Assembly (NCBI GenBank): GCA_036389485.1
Contig: DASVPR010000017.1
Location: forward strand, 38,748 to 102,747
Origin: CADCVT01 sp036389485
GTDB lineage: Bacteria; Actinomycetota; Thermoleophilia; Solirubrobacterales; Solirubrobacteraceae
Length of the DNA: 64,000 nt
Direction: 5' to 3'
Part shown: piece after piece, positions 40,509 to 48,618 of the stretch
Position numbering within the stretch: position 1 is the stretch's first letter
Layout of the letters: every line of letters starts with the position of its first letter
Made by a program: the position numbers and the translations under genes
Notes under the pieces: model-generated
The model's database searches: none
What the model saw: only the letters and a program-made list of their open reading frames with translations
Told to the model about the DNA's origin: nothing

Positions 40509-41283
40509 ATGACCAGGGTGCTCGCAGTCAGCTCGCAGAAGGGCGGGATCGGCAAGGCGACCATGGCGGCGAATCTCGCGATCGCGTGGGGACTCATGGG
40601 CCGCCGCGTGTTGGCGATAGATCTCGATCCGCAGTTCGCGATGACTCGCCGCTTCGACCGGGCGCCGGGCGACGCGGCGGCCACCGCATTCGAGCTGCTG
40701 GCCGGCGAGGGCGAGCTCGACGGCGCCGTCCTCATCGACGTCGAGCCCGGCGTCGATCTGCTTGCCGGGCGGCGCGATCTGGCCAAGCTCGAGCTGTCGT
40801 TGGCCGGAGAGCATCACCGCGAGACGTTCCTCGCCCGCTCTGCTCGACGGCTCTGTCGGCCGCTACGACGAGGTTGTCATCGACTGCCCGCCAAGCCTCG
40901 GGCTGCTGACCGTCAACGCACTCGTCGCGTCCTCGGAGGTGCTCGTCCCGGTCAACATGACCGACGAAGGCGCACTGCAAGGCGCCGCTGAGGTGCGCGC
41001 GATCGTCGCGCGCCTCACCCGCCAAGCCGCGATCGGGATCCGCGCGCTCGTGCGAACGATGGTCGACCGCCGGCGCGTCGTCTACCAGCGGATGGCCGAG
41101 GGACTGGAGGACCTGAGGATCCCCGTCGCCGAGACCGAGATCCCGCTTACCGCTGCCTTCCAGAACGCCGCGGCGGATCGCCGGCCGCTGCTGGCGGCCC
41201 GGCCGGATAACGCTGGCGCCATCGCGTACTGGCAGCTCGCCCGCGAGCTGCTGCCGCCCACCGCAGGGGGGATGACGCGATGA
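40509..41283 (+). pseudogene. ParA-type partition ATPase interrupted by a frameshift
   Basis: The ATG at 40509 (SD GAGGAGGG) opens a ParA frame: VLAVSSQKGGIGKATMAANLA (deviant Walker A), RVLAIDLDPQF, then DLLAGRRDLAKLELSL. At about 40835-40855 the frame is lost and the rest continues in the +1 frame: RYDEVVIDCPPSLGLLTVNAL, VLVPVNMTDEGALQG and a normal C-terminus ending at 41283. Together they make a full-length ParA of about 257 residues. The Walker A reads GKAT where GKTT/GKST is usual, a further sign of decay. Alternatives are a programmed +1 shift or a sequencing error; no classical slippery site is visible. The overlapping downstream gene is intact. ParA would stabilise the extrachromosomal form of the element. 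Confidence 0.75.
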
Positions 41284-41594
41284 CGCAGCGCGAGCGCCGC
41301 AAGCTGACCGCGGTCGACGACCCGCTCGAGACCACGTCTCCCGCGGCCGCGCCGGCCGCTCGCATGTCGGACGGACCGACGCGCCGCCCGGGGTCGGCGG
41401 CGGAGCGCCAAGCGCTCTTCGTCCGCCTCCCCGGCGCGGAGGCTGAGTCCTTGGCGCGCGCCGCTTTCGAGCTGCGACTTCACAAGCGGGAGATCGTCGC
41501 CGCGCTCATCGCACGGCACGTCGACGCGGCGAGCGACGCGGGGCTCGAGGACGTCCGACAGGTGGTCGAGGAGTATCGCGGTGCGCACGGATAG
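41280..41594 (+). CDS. Small RHH-like partner of ParA
   Basis: A 104-residue protein whose ATG at 41280 overlaps the parA stop by 4 bp. The N-terminal half is disordered (Pro/Ala/Thr). The C-terminal half, from ALFVRLPGAEAESLARAAFELRLHKREIVAALIARHV, has the strand-helix-helix rhythm of ribbon-helix-helix DNA-binding proteins. Small RHH proteins often serve as ParB-like centromere binders for stand-alone ParA ATPases, and the coupling supports that. Function by position and shape only. Confidence 0.6.
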   Translation: MTQRERRKLTAVDDPLETTSPAAAPAARMSDGPTRRPGSAAERQALFVRLPGAEAESLARAAFELRLHKREIVAALIARHVDAASDAGLEDVRQVVEEYRGAHG

Positions 41595-41666
41595 CGCGCG
41601 GTTCCGCCAGCCAGCGAGTGCGCTTGCCGTGTATCTCGACCGCCGGAGCGCAGACCGGCCAGCAAC

Positions 41667-41858
41667 GTGGATCGCTGGCGAGCCGACGATCGCGACATCC
41701 GGAACGCGCGACAGCGAGCGCGCTGGCGAGCCATCTCGCGGCCGATCGCGATGATCCGCCAGCGTGCGCTCTTCGTCGCGACGGTGGTCGTAGTGGCGGC
41801 CTGCGTGGTGGCGAGTCTCGTGACCGGCACGCCGGCCAGGCATCGCGCAGGAGGCTGA
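41667..41858 (+). CDS. Possible small single-pass membrane protein
   Basis: 63 residues from a GTG at 41667: a strongly basic N-terminus (DRWRADDRDIRNARQRARWR) followed by one membrane helix (about 34-54, LFVATVVVVAACVVASLVTG) and a short tail. No ribosome binding site is obvious. Overlapping frames in the same stretch are less protein-like. It may be real, as short basic single-pass proteins are common in such elements, but support is limited. Confidence 0.38.
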   Translation: MDRWRADDRDIRNARQRARWRAISRPIAMIRQRALFVATVVVVAACVVASLVTGTPARHRAGG

Positions 41859-41904
41859 CGGGGTCGACGAACGAAGTTCGCTCACCTAACCTGGCTCGGA
41901 AGTC

Positions 41905-42417
41905 ATGACGATCGTTTCACCTGACGTCGTCGGCCCTGTCGGGGAAGGCGCGATCTTCTCGCTCGCGCGGCGGATCCTCGTCCTTCTGCTCGACCGAGCA
42001 ATACAGCGGCGCACGAGAGTGATCGTCCGCGAGGAGGTTCAGAACGCGGTGCTCGAGTGCCTCGCCCGCGAACACGCAAGGCCGACGACCGTCCAGCTGA
42101 ACGTTGTTATCGGTGAGGTCTACAATCTCGCCGGCGCGTGGCCCGGGGTGTCTACCGGCGAAGGAGTCCTCCAGCTCGACGACGCATTGCCGCGGTCTGT
42201 GTCCGTAGACGATCCGGAGTTGAGGCAACTCGTCGAGAACGCGCGTCGTCGCCTCGCTGAGCACCTCGCGCACGAACCGCCTCAGCCATCGCCTCACCCG
42301 GACTCTGACGAGGCGAGCGCCCCCATCTCGGACGACGAGCAGCGGTTGACTCGCGAGGCGGCCGAGCGCTATCGGATGCGGCTGGAGCGGATCGCCGCCG
42401 AGGACGTGACGCGCTGA
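41905..42417 (+). CDS. Hypothetical protein, first gene of AAA+ operon
   Basis: A 170-residue protein with a hydrophobic helix near the N-terminus (about 17-31, AIFSLARRILVLLLD) followed by a basic helix, a beta-rich centre (TVQLNVVIGEVYNLAGAW) and a charged helical C-terminus (about 105-170). The initial helix may bind the membrane side-on. I recognise no family. The AAA+ gene starts 2 bp after its stop, so the two are translated together; it may be the AAA+ target or adaptor. Confidence 0.6.
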   Translation: MTIVSPDVVGPVGEGAIFSLARRILVLLLDRAIQRRTRVIVREEVQNAVLECLAREHARPTTVQLNVVIGEVYNLAGAWPGVSTGEGVLQLDDALPRSVSVDDPELRQLVENARRRLAEHLAHEPPQPSPHPDSDEASAPISDDEQRLTREAAERYRMRLERIAAEDVTR

Positions 42418-42418
42418 C

Positions 42419-43276
42419 GTGCACATACCCGCCCGCTTCGCCGAAGCGCTCTCGACACATCTCGCGATGAACGTCGCCACCGAGCCAGGGCTCAGCGTGC
42501 CGCTGATGCTCGCGATCCACGGATCGATGGGCTCCGGGAAGACGGTGATGTGCCGGGAGATGCTGAGCCGGATGCGCGTCATCCCGATCCCGGTCTTCGC
42601 CGACGCCTTCGAGAGCTTCAAGGCAGGCGAGCCACCCGAAGAGGTGCGCGAGCGCTACATGCGAGCGGCGAGGATCAATGCCGACATCGCGGCGGGCGAG
42701 GACGTCCCATCGCCGATCGGCGGAGAGGCGACGTTGGCCGTCGTCGTCGTGGATGACCTCGACCAGCGGATCGGCAACGATCCCGGCTCGGACGTCCAGA
42801 AGACGCAGAACACCCAGCTCATCAATGCAGCTCTCATGGAGCTCGCCGATAGCCCTCAGCTGGTCGACGGCGTGCCCGCTTACCGGACGCCGATCGTCGT
42901 CACCGCGAATCACCTCGACTGGATCTATCCGCCGGTTGTCCGGACGGGCCGGATGGAGACGTTCCACTGGGAGCCGACCCCCGAAGAACGCGCCGCAATC
43001 CTCCTCGACATCTTCCCGCACTTCACCGCCGCGATATGCGGCGAGCTCATCACGCGCTTTCCGCACGCCACGATCAGCGACTTCGCGGCGACCCGGTATC
43101 AGCTGTACCGAGACGCGGTCGCGGGGGCGGTGAGGCGCCTCCCGCCCGACCGGATGATCGCCGCGGCGCGGGACCGGGATTGGACGGCGCGCGTCGATGC
43201 GCCGGCTCTCGACTTCGCGGCCGTCGCCGAGGTGCTCGGCTCGATCGGCGAGACCCGTATCGGGTGGTCGGCATGA
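42419..43276 (+). CDS. Rubisco-activase-like AAA+ ATPase
   Basis: 285 residues from a GTG at 42419. Walker A is HGSMGSGKT (about 34-42) and Walker B LAVVVVDDLDQR (about 101-112). The segment between and after them follows plant and bacterial Rubisco activase remarkably well: PVFADAFESFKAGEPPEEVRERY, NTQLINAALMELADSPQLV, TPIVVTANHLDWIYPPVVRTGRMETFHWEPT. The latter parallels the PIIVTGNDFSTLYAPLIRDGRMEKFYWAPT block of activases as I recall it; the sensor arginines are present. No Rubisco or CO2-fixation gene is in the window, so the ATPase more likely remodels another protein, perhaps one of its operon neighbours. Confidence 0.78.
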   Translation: MHIPARFAEALSTHLAMNVATEPGLSVPLMLAIHGSMGSGKTVMCREMLSRMRVIPIPVFADAFESFKAGEPPEEVRERYMRAARINADIAAGEDVPSPIGGEATLAVVVVDDLDQRIGNDPGSDVQKTQNTQLINAALMELADSPQLVDGVPAYRTPIVVTANHLDWIYPPVVRTGRMETFHWEPTPEERAAILLDIFPHFTAAICGELITRFPHATISDFAATRYQLYRDAVAGAVRRLPPDRMIAAARDRDWTARVDAPALDFAAVAEVLGSIGETRIGWSA

Positions 43277-43863
43277 GCTGGTTTCGCCGCTGGAGGGCGC
43301 CCGGTGGGATGCGCAGCGAGACGCGCACTGGGATGCGCACCGAGACCCGCACCGGCCAGCTCGCGCGTCAGATCAACCTGTTCGTCGTTGCCGTCACGGG
43401 GTCTCGTACGTTCAAGGACGTGATCGACCGGGGCGCGAAGAAGCAGTGGATCGAGGCCGTCGTGGTGCGTCTGCTGGGATCGGACGACAAGATCCGCCAC
43501 GAGGTCGTGCTTCAGATCGACTGGGAAGACCACATGGTTGCGCTGCAGCGGTCCGATCGCGGGGTGATCGCGGAGCGGAGGTTCGACCCCGAGACCGGTT
43601 GGCTCGGGCGGGCGTGCGCCGAGCTCGCAACCGATCTCAACGAGATTGCCGAGCAAGGGCGTCTCTCCAGCGAGTGGGTCGTGCTGTTTACGTCCGCGGC
43701 CGGGCGCGACGTGGCGGAAGTCCGGGAAGAGCTGGGGTTGTCCGCACCAGTGCCGCGTGACTGGGCGCCGGGGGTCGTCCAGACCTTGTTCGGTCCGTAC
43801 TCCGAGCTTGACCTCCACGAGCTGAGCATCTCGTGGCGCGGAGTGCTTCCGGAGGAGGGCTAG
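43273..43863 (+). CDS. Hypothetical protein, partner of the AAA+ ATPase
   Basis: 196 residues; the ATG at 43273 overlaps the AAA+ stop by 4 bp, which points to a physical partner. The N-terminus carries a short repeat (RSETRTGMRTETRTGQL), followed by INLFVVAVTGSRTFKDVID and an alpha/beta core (WIEAVVVRLLG, HEVVLQIDWEDHMVAL). The C-terminal helical part ends LDLHELSISWRGVLPEE. I recognise no family. A bacterial HORMA-type fold, which also pairs with an AAA+ remodeller, was considered but is not supported by a clear motif. Confidence 0.6.
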   Translation: MSWFRRWRAPGGMRSETRTGMRTETRTGQLARQINLFVVAVTGSRTFKDVIDRGAKKQWIEAVVVRLLGSDDKIRHEVVLQIDWEDHMVALQRSDRGVIAERRFDPETGWLGRACAELATDLNEIAEQGRLSSEWVVLFTSAAGRDVAEVREELGLSAPVPRDWAPGVVQTLFGPYSELDLHELSISWRGVLPEEG

Positions 43864-43879
43864 GTCGCCCTGCTTAACG

Positions 43880-44782
43880 TCAGTGCGCAATCAGTTCGAC
43901 CGCTGCAACGACCGCTATGACGACGACCCAGAGCAACACCGTAACCACCAGCGGGCTGACATGGCCGGGTCGGTCGCGATGCTCCAGCACCTCGAAAACC
44001 CAACGGAGGATTGGGAACGCCCCAGCAAACTTCGGAAGAAACACCCGGGCCCGCTGAACTACCGGTGCCGACGCCACGCGGTGGTTTCCTCGCGGGAGGC
44101 CGGTCCGTTCGACCGCACGGACCTTGAGCGCTGCGATCGGCAGGATCGCCATGAAGATCAACACCGCGGCCGCAGCTTGCGGGGCCGGACTCGGGACGAG
44201 GATCATCACTATTCCGCTTGCGATCCAGCCAGTCGCGATCGCACCCTCGATCACGGTTAGCAATGCGATCGAGCGCGAATCCGTTGGCCTGTGCTCGAGG
44301 TAACCCAAACGGACATGTGCTACGGCCCGAGCCGCGTAGACGATGGCAGTGGTCGTGAACAAGACGGCGATCGTGCTCGCGTTCGAGAACTGCAGGGGAA
44401 GGACCACCAAGACAGCCGCGGTGGCAACCTGAATTGCCGACCTCCCGCGGATCAAGCTCTCGCGAGTACGGCGGCGATTCAGCGAACGGTGCTCCGCACG
44501 GTCCTGCGACCCTCCCGCGATCGTTGAGGCGGCGGTGCTCAGCCCGGATGTAAAGCGAAACGCTCGGATGGGCCGATCCTCTAGCGTCGCGACTTCCTCG
44601 AGCCACTCTGAAGCGATGTCTCCCGCGATCTCGTCAGGCAGGTCATCGGCAGCGTCGCGCACTCGACGTTTCATGTAGTCGGTCCACAGCGCCTTCATCT
44701 CACCTACAAAGACCGCGCTGATCAACGCGCGAACGCACAGCCCGACGAGCGCTCCCGCGAGACCAAGGAGCGCCGCGGTCAT
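43880..44782 (-). CDS. Membrane protein co-transcribed with PadR regulator
   Basis: A 300-residue protein with an N-terminal membrane helix (about 3-25), a soluble acidic segment (ALWTDYMKRRVRDAADDLPDEIAGDIASEWLEEVATLE) and then six or so membrane helices between about 110 and 298. The soluble segment after the first helix is common in small-molecule or stress-related membrane proteins of actinobacteria; I do not know the family. It overlaps the PadR gene by 4 bp, so its level is probably set by that repressor. Convergent with the gene ending at 43863. Confidence 0.65.
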   Translation of the reverse strand: MTAALLGLAGALVGLCVRALISAVFVGEMKALWTDYMKRRVRDAADDLPDEIAGDIASEWLEEVATLEDRPIRAFRFTSGLSTAASTIAGGSQDRAEHRSLNRRRTRESLIRGRSAIQVATAAVLVVLPLQFSNASTIAVLFTTTAIVYAARAVAHVRLGYLEHRPTDSRSIALLTVIEGAIATGWIASGIVMILVPSPAPQAAAAVLIFMAILPIAALKVRAVERTGLPRGNHRVASAPVVQRARVFLPKFAGAFPILRWVFEVLEHRDRPGHVSPLVVTVLLWVVVIAVVAAVELIAH

Positions 44783-45099
44783 GCCACCTCGATTCCAGGC
44801 CGCATGGCCGCCCGCCGAGTTGGCTTCAGCGCTCGCCGTTCAGCAAGGAGGCTGCGTGCAGCCTCCTCCCCCTGGGCGGTCAGCCGGTAGAGCCGGCGCC
44901 CAGTGCCACCCAGCTCCGACCGAGTTTCACGCGTGCGGATCAACCAGCCGTCGTCGACAAGTCGGTGCAGGATCGGATAGAGCGTGCCGCTCTTCAAGCG
45001 GGCTTGCTCCAGGACTTCTAGGCCGTACCACTCGCGGGATGGGTCGTCCAGGAATACGGCTAGGACAGCGAGAAGCTGTCTTGTGATCCGCTCCGGCAT
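44779..45099 (-). CDS. PadR-family transcriptional regulator
   Basis: A 106-residue winged-helix protein: ITRQLLAVLAVFLDDPSREWYGLEVLEQARLKSGTLYPILHRLVDDGWL carries the PadR recognition helix (SGTLYPILHRL), followed by the wing RLYRLTAQGEEA. Small PadR proteins usually repress their own operon and release on binding a hydrophobic compound. Here the target is probably its own promoter and the co-transcribed membrane protein. Confidence 0.85.
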   Translation of the reverse strand: MPERITRQLLAVLAVFLDDPSREWYGLEVLEQARLKSGTLYPILHRLVDDGWLIRTRETRSELGGTGRRLYRLTAQGEEAARSLLAERRALKPTRRAAMRPGIEVA

Positions 45100-45450
45100 C
45101 AGAGCTTATTCTACATAGTGTCCGGCGACGCGGGCGCGGGGTTCTGACGCGGCTTGCCGAAGGCGGATTGTCGCGGTCGTTCGTAGCTCCAGCGTCTGCT
45201 TCGGCGGTGAATGGAGAAGTGGCCAGATGGCGCACGATGGGGGGCTCGAGCGCGAGCGCGGGTCCGGCTCAGCGCAGGCCCCATCGCGGGTGGCGAGACC
45301 GTCGACCTCGGCGACCCGCTCGCGTCAGCGCGCGCCTCGATCGCACGCCTGCGCGCCATCCCCGTCTGACTGCCCCTAACACTGCCCCTCGCTCCGCCGA
45401 TCGGTGCCGTAATCTCCGATGACAACAGGCCATGCGGCGACGCATGTGCT

Positions 45451-45513
45451 GGTCTCGAAAACCGTTGTAGCGGCAACCCCGCTACCGAGGGTTCGAATCC
45501 CTCCCCCTCCGCT
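45451..45513 (+). repeat. tRNA-Ser(CGA) 3' fragment, left copy of an att-like direct repeat
   Basis: This stretch reads as the anticodon arm (GGTCTCGAAAACC, anticodon CGA), variable arm, T arm (GAGGGTTCGAATCCCTC) and 3' acceptor strand (CCCCTCCG) of a tRNA-Ser. No matching 5' acceptor or D arm lies upstream, so it is not a complete tRNA gene. The first 49 bases (45451-45499) recur at 50079-50127 with one mismatch. A block from the anticodon arm to the tRNA end is the usual core of att sites for tyrosine integrases, so it is probably a scar of site-specific integration. The flanking 45100-45568 interval holds no other gene. Confidence 0.75.
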
Positions 45514-45568
45514 CCGCACAGTGATGTGGTCCTAGAGCCCGATTGCGGCGGACGGTGACTGCCGCGGA

Positions 45569-46213
45569 CTACGTCCGGCTCAGGATGCCGATGAGGTAGC
45601 GCGAGATCAGGAAGCCGGCAAGCCCGTTCGGCACCGCGCGTCGGTCTGCGATGCGCTCGAACGCCAACCCGTTCATCAGCGCGTTGAGCCCGAGCGCGAT
45701 CTGCTTCGCGGGGATGGGGAGCTCGACGCCATAGGTCTTCGCGCGTTGCTCGATCCCCTCGGCGATCGCGGTCTGCACCGCGCGCCTGCGTCGGGTGAAT
45801 TCCTTGCTGAGTGCGGGGTCCCGCGTCCCGTGGACCCAGAACTCGTAGTACAGCAGCGGCCACTCGGGTTCGCGGGCGATGAACTCCTGGAACTGCTGTT
45901 CGATTGCGTGCTCGAGCGTCGAGGCGTCGCCGCCGCGATCGTTGACGGTGCGGATCTCCTCGATTCTCGCCGCGACGCGCTGATCGGCGAGGGCGAGGAA
46001 GAGCTCCTGCTTGCCCTTGAAGTGCCAGTACAGGGCGCCGGTGGTCAACCCGGCCTCGGCCGCGACCTCTTCGACGCTCGCGCCGTGGAAGCCCCGCCGC
46101 GCGAAGACCGCGCCCGCGGCATCGATGAGCCGGTTCCTCGTCTCGAGCTTCTTCTCCGCGCGTGAGCGCGCCGCCGCCATACCGCGATTGCTACCGATCG
46201 CGGTGGACGACAT
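45569..46213 (-). CDS. TetR-family transcriptional regulator
   Basis: About 214 residues from the ATG at 46213. The DNA-binding domain is typical: RNRLIDAAGAVFARRGFHGASVEEVAAEAGLTTGALYWHFKGKQELFLALAD. The ligand domain follows (about 80-214). It is divergent from a metallo-beta-lactamase-fold gene, and two palindromes lie in the 27-bp gap and over both starts, so it very likely represses both genes. The start codon lies inside the first palindrome; an internal ATG at 46180 is an alternative. Confidence 0.85.
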   Translation of the reverse strand: MSSTAIGSNRGMAAARSRAEKKLETRNRLIDAAGAVFARRGFHGASVEEVAAEAGLTTGALYWHFKGKQELFLALADQRVAARIEEIRTVNDRGGDASTLEHAIEQQFQEFIAREPEWPLLYYEFWVHGTRDPALSKEFTRRRRAVQTAIAEGIEQRAKTYGVELPIPAKQIALGLNALMNGLAFERIADRRAVPNGLAGFLISRYLIGILSRT

Positions 46214-46244
46214 AGTGCCCACTATGGCATAGTGATCGCTATGC
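46211..46244. promoter_or_regulatory. Two operator-like palindromes between TetR and hydrolase genes
   Basis: CATAGTG-CC-CACTATG (46211-46226) is a perfect palindrome, followed at once by GCATAG-TGATCG-CTATGC (46227-46244). The shared half-sites CATAG/CTATG suggest two adjacent TetR dimers. The sites cover both start codons, so binding would block both genes. Confidence 0.65.
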
Positions 46245-46972
46245 GAACGCAGGTCTCGGCGGTCGCGGAGCGCGTCTACCGGCTGGGCACGAGGTGGGAG
46301 AACTTCCATCTCGTCGGCGATGCAGACGGGTGGACGCTGATCGACGCCGGCTACCCGGGATACCTCGGGCAGCTGACCGAGACGCTGGCGGCGCTCGGTT
46401 CGTCAGCGGACGCGGTTGCGGCGGTCGTCGTCACGCACCATCACGTCGACCACATGGGGTGCGCCGCGGCGCTGCAGCAGCGCCGCGGTACTCCGGTGTT
46501 CGTCGGCGTGGCCGATGCGCCGATAGTGGCCGGCGAGCGTCGTTCGCACGTTCCGCCGGGGTTCTACCGCCAGTCGTGGCGGCCGAGCATGATGGCCTAC
46601 CTCGCCCACACCGTCCGCGTCGGTGGCGCGCAGTATCGACCGGTGCCCGAGGTGCGCGAGATCAAGGGCGAGCAGGTCCTGGACGCTCCCGGCCGGCCGC
46701 GCATCGTGCCGACGCCGGGACACACGGCCGGGCATCTCTCGGCGATCCTCGACTCGTGCGGCGTGCTGTTCGCCGGCGACGCGCTCGTCAACTTCGACTA
46801 TGCGAGCGGGAGGCGCGGGATCGCGCTGCACCGCTTCAACGAGGACCGCGAACGCGCGCGATCCTCGCTGCAGGTTCCGCGGGATCTCGAAGCCGACGTC
46901 GTCGTCTTCGGGCATGGCGACCCGTGGAACGGCAGTCCGCGTGAGGCGGTCGACCAGGCTCTCGGCGGATGA
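46241..46972 (+). CDS. Metallo-beta-lactamase-fold hydrolase
   Basis: A 243-residue protein of the MBL superfamily. The metal site is VVVTHHHVDHMG (HxHxDH) at about 65-75, with a later ligand His in PTPGHTAGHLS and Asp in FAGDALVNF, and a final His near VVFGHGDP. The N-terminal strand pair VYRLGTRWENFHLVGDADGWTLIDAGY is standard for the family. Likely a cytoplasmic hydrolase (thioesterase or lactonase-like); substrate unknown. It is controlled by the divergent TetR gene. A frame also starts at the GTG at 46232, but the ATG at 46241 fits the domain start better. Confidence 0.82.
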   Translation: MRTQVSAVAERVYRLGTRWENFHLVGDADGWTLIDAGYPGYLGQLTETLAALGSSADAVAAVVVTHHHVDHMGCAAALQQRRGTPVFVGVADAPIVAGERRSHVPPGFYRQSWRPSMMAYLAHTVRVGGAQYRPVPEVREIKGEQVLDAPGRPRIVPTPGHTAGHLSAILDSCGVLFAGDALVNFDYASGRRGIALHRFNEDRERARSSLQVPRDLEADVVVFGHGDPWNGSPREAVDQALGG

Positions 46973-47038
46973 CGTCCACGGCACGATTCGACTCATGCCG
47001 ATGACCTCAGGCGCTGATCCCGTCTCGGCGGTCGGCTG

Positions 47039-47910
47039 ATGCGAGCGCCGATGTCGCTCGACGAGTTCGGCGCGCTCGTCGACGTGCCGGCGAGCGATGT
47101 TCGCGCGTGGACCGAGGCTGGGCTGCTGGATCCGGCGGCGACCCGAACCTACGACGAGCTCGATACGCCACTACGGCGCGCTCGGCGATACGCCGGAGGC
47201 GCTCGCGAACGCGATCTCGAGCGGCGAGCTCGAGCCTTCCTCGGCAGTACATCTACCCGCGCGGCCAGCAGCTGTCGGTCGAGGAGGCCGCGGAGAGGAT
47301 CGAGCTCAAGCTGGAGGACGTGCATGCGCTGCGGGGCGCGCTCGGCTTCACCCGTGAGCCGGTCCTCGAGGGGGATCTCGAGCTCTTCGAGTCCTTCAAA
47401 GGTGACGTGCATCTCGTCGACACGGATGCGCCCAGCGGCCGCGGCGCCGTCGATGCGACGATCGCGTTCGTCGACGTCGCGTCCTTCACCAAGCTCGCGG
47501 AGGCCGAGGGCGACGAGGCGGCGATCGGCGACGCGCTGATGCTGGCCTTCCGCGACTCGGGCGATGCCGTCGACTCCGCGGCAGAGCTCGAGCACACGGT
47601 CCGGGCCGATGACTCGTTGCCCGGCCTGCGCGTCGGTATGCACTGCGCGCCGGCGATCTACCGCGGCGGCGACCATCTCGGAACCACCGTGAACGTGGCC
47701 GCACGGGTCGCTGCGCAGGCCAGCGCCGGCGAGACGCTCGTGACCGACACGGTGGCCGACCGGGTTGCCGACGGCCTGCTCGAGAACGTCGGCGTGAGAA
47801 TGCTCCGCGGGGTCGAGAAGCCGCTCGCGCTCTACCGGCTTCAGCACGAGGGTGCGCGGCATGATCCCGTCTGCGGGGCGATCATGGAGAGCCCGAATCA
47901 GAGGCGGTGA
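47039..47910 (+). pseudogene. Broken class III nucleotide-cyclase-like gene
   Basis: The first part (ATG at 47039: SLDEFGALVDVPASDVRAWTEAGLLDP) is a MerR-like N-terminal domain. The reading frame then shifts twice within about 120 bp (HYGALGDTPEALANAI lies in one frame, IYPRGQQLSVEEAAERI in another). From about 47258 one frame runs to 47910 with cyclase motifs (VDATIAFVDVASFTKLAEAEGDEAA, DALMLAFRDSGDAV, LRVGMHCAPAIYRGGDHLGTTVNVAARVAA). Compared with family members I recall, two blocks are missing: about 75 residues before VHLVDTD, and about 25 between GDEAA and IGDAL that should carry part of the catalytic site. A dead paralogue of a cyclase-like regulator common in Thermoleophilia. Confidence 0.7.
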
Positions 47911-47917
47911 CGAGCAC

Positions 47918-48577
47918 ATGACAATCGACCGGCAGCGGCCGACCGAGATCAGCAACCCGATCTTCGCGCGCTTCTATCGGAGCAGCCGTGAGACGGCCGA
48001 GAAGCGCGGGGAGCGGGAGCATCGCCGCCGCAACCTCGAGGGGTTGCGCGGCCGGGTGGTCGAGGTAGGCGCCGGCGACGGCGGGAACTTCGCGCTCTAC
48101 CCCGCGGAGGTGACCGAGGTCGTCGCGATCGAGCCCGAGCGACACCTGCGAGCGGACGCCGAGGAGGCGGCCGCAGCAGCCCCCGTCAAGGTGACCGTCA
48201 TCTCCGCGCTCGCGGACGCGCTGCCGCTCGAGGACGAGTCCGTCGACGCGGCGGTCGCCTCGCTCGTCCTCTGTACGGTGCCCGACCCGGCCGCCGCGCT
48301 TGCCGAGCTGTACCGCGTGCTCCGGCCGGGCGGCGAACTGCGCTTCTACGAGCACGTCCACGCGCACCGACAGCCGCTGCGGGCGTTCCTCGAAGTCGCG
48401 TACCGCAGCCGGATCTGGCCCACCATCGGCGGCGGCTGCAACCCGACGCGCGAGACGGGCGACGCGATCGCGGCGGCCGGCTTCCACATCGAGCGCTGCG
48501 ATCGCATCGCGTTCAGTCCCAGCCTCATCATTCCGAAGATCCCGCACCTGCTCGGCCTCGCCCGCAAGCCGGCCTGA
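47918..48577 (+). CDS. Class I SAM-dependent methyltransferase
   Basis: 219 residues from the ATG at 47918. The SAM site is VVEVGAGDGGNFALYP (about 49-64), with the acidic residue of strand 2 in VVAIEPE and motif II/III around VDAAVASLVLCTVPDPAAALAELYRVLRPGGELRFYEH. The latter is typical of the UbiE/methyltransferase-11 type. The substrate is not evident. It stands alone among broken genes between the tRNA-Ser fragments, which suggests that it is still selected or arrived recently. Confidence 0.8.
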   Translation: MTIDRQRPTEISNPIFARFYRSSRETAEKRGEREHRRRNLEGLRGRVVEVGAGDGGNFALYPAEVTEVVAIEPERHLRADAEEAAAAAPVKVTVISALADALPLEDESVDAAVASLVLCTVPDPAAALAELYRVLRPGGELRFYEHVHAHRQPLRAFLEVAYRSRIWPTIGGGCNPTRETGDAIAAAGFHIERCDRIAFSPSLIIPKIPHLLGLARKPA

Positions 48578-48618
48578 GCGCGGTTTGTGCTGCAGCGGAC
48601 CGCACGAACACGCCGAGG

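Noticed and set aside
41273..41300. Further copy of the G-run promoter motif before the ParA partner gene
   Set aside because: The spacing is right but the second half reads GCGCG not GCGAC, and the gene is translationally coupled to parA.
43273..43863. Bacterial HORMA protein with a TRIP13-like partner
   Set aside because: The AAA+ neighbour matches Rubisco activase better than TRIP13, and I see no HORMA signature or cyclase gene for a CBASS operon.
45451..45513. Functional tRNA-Ser gene
   Set aside because: No 5' acceptor strand or D arm lies upstream, so the tRNA is incomplete.
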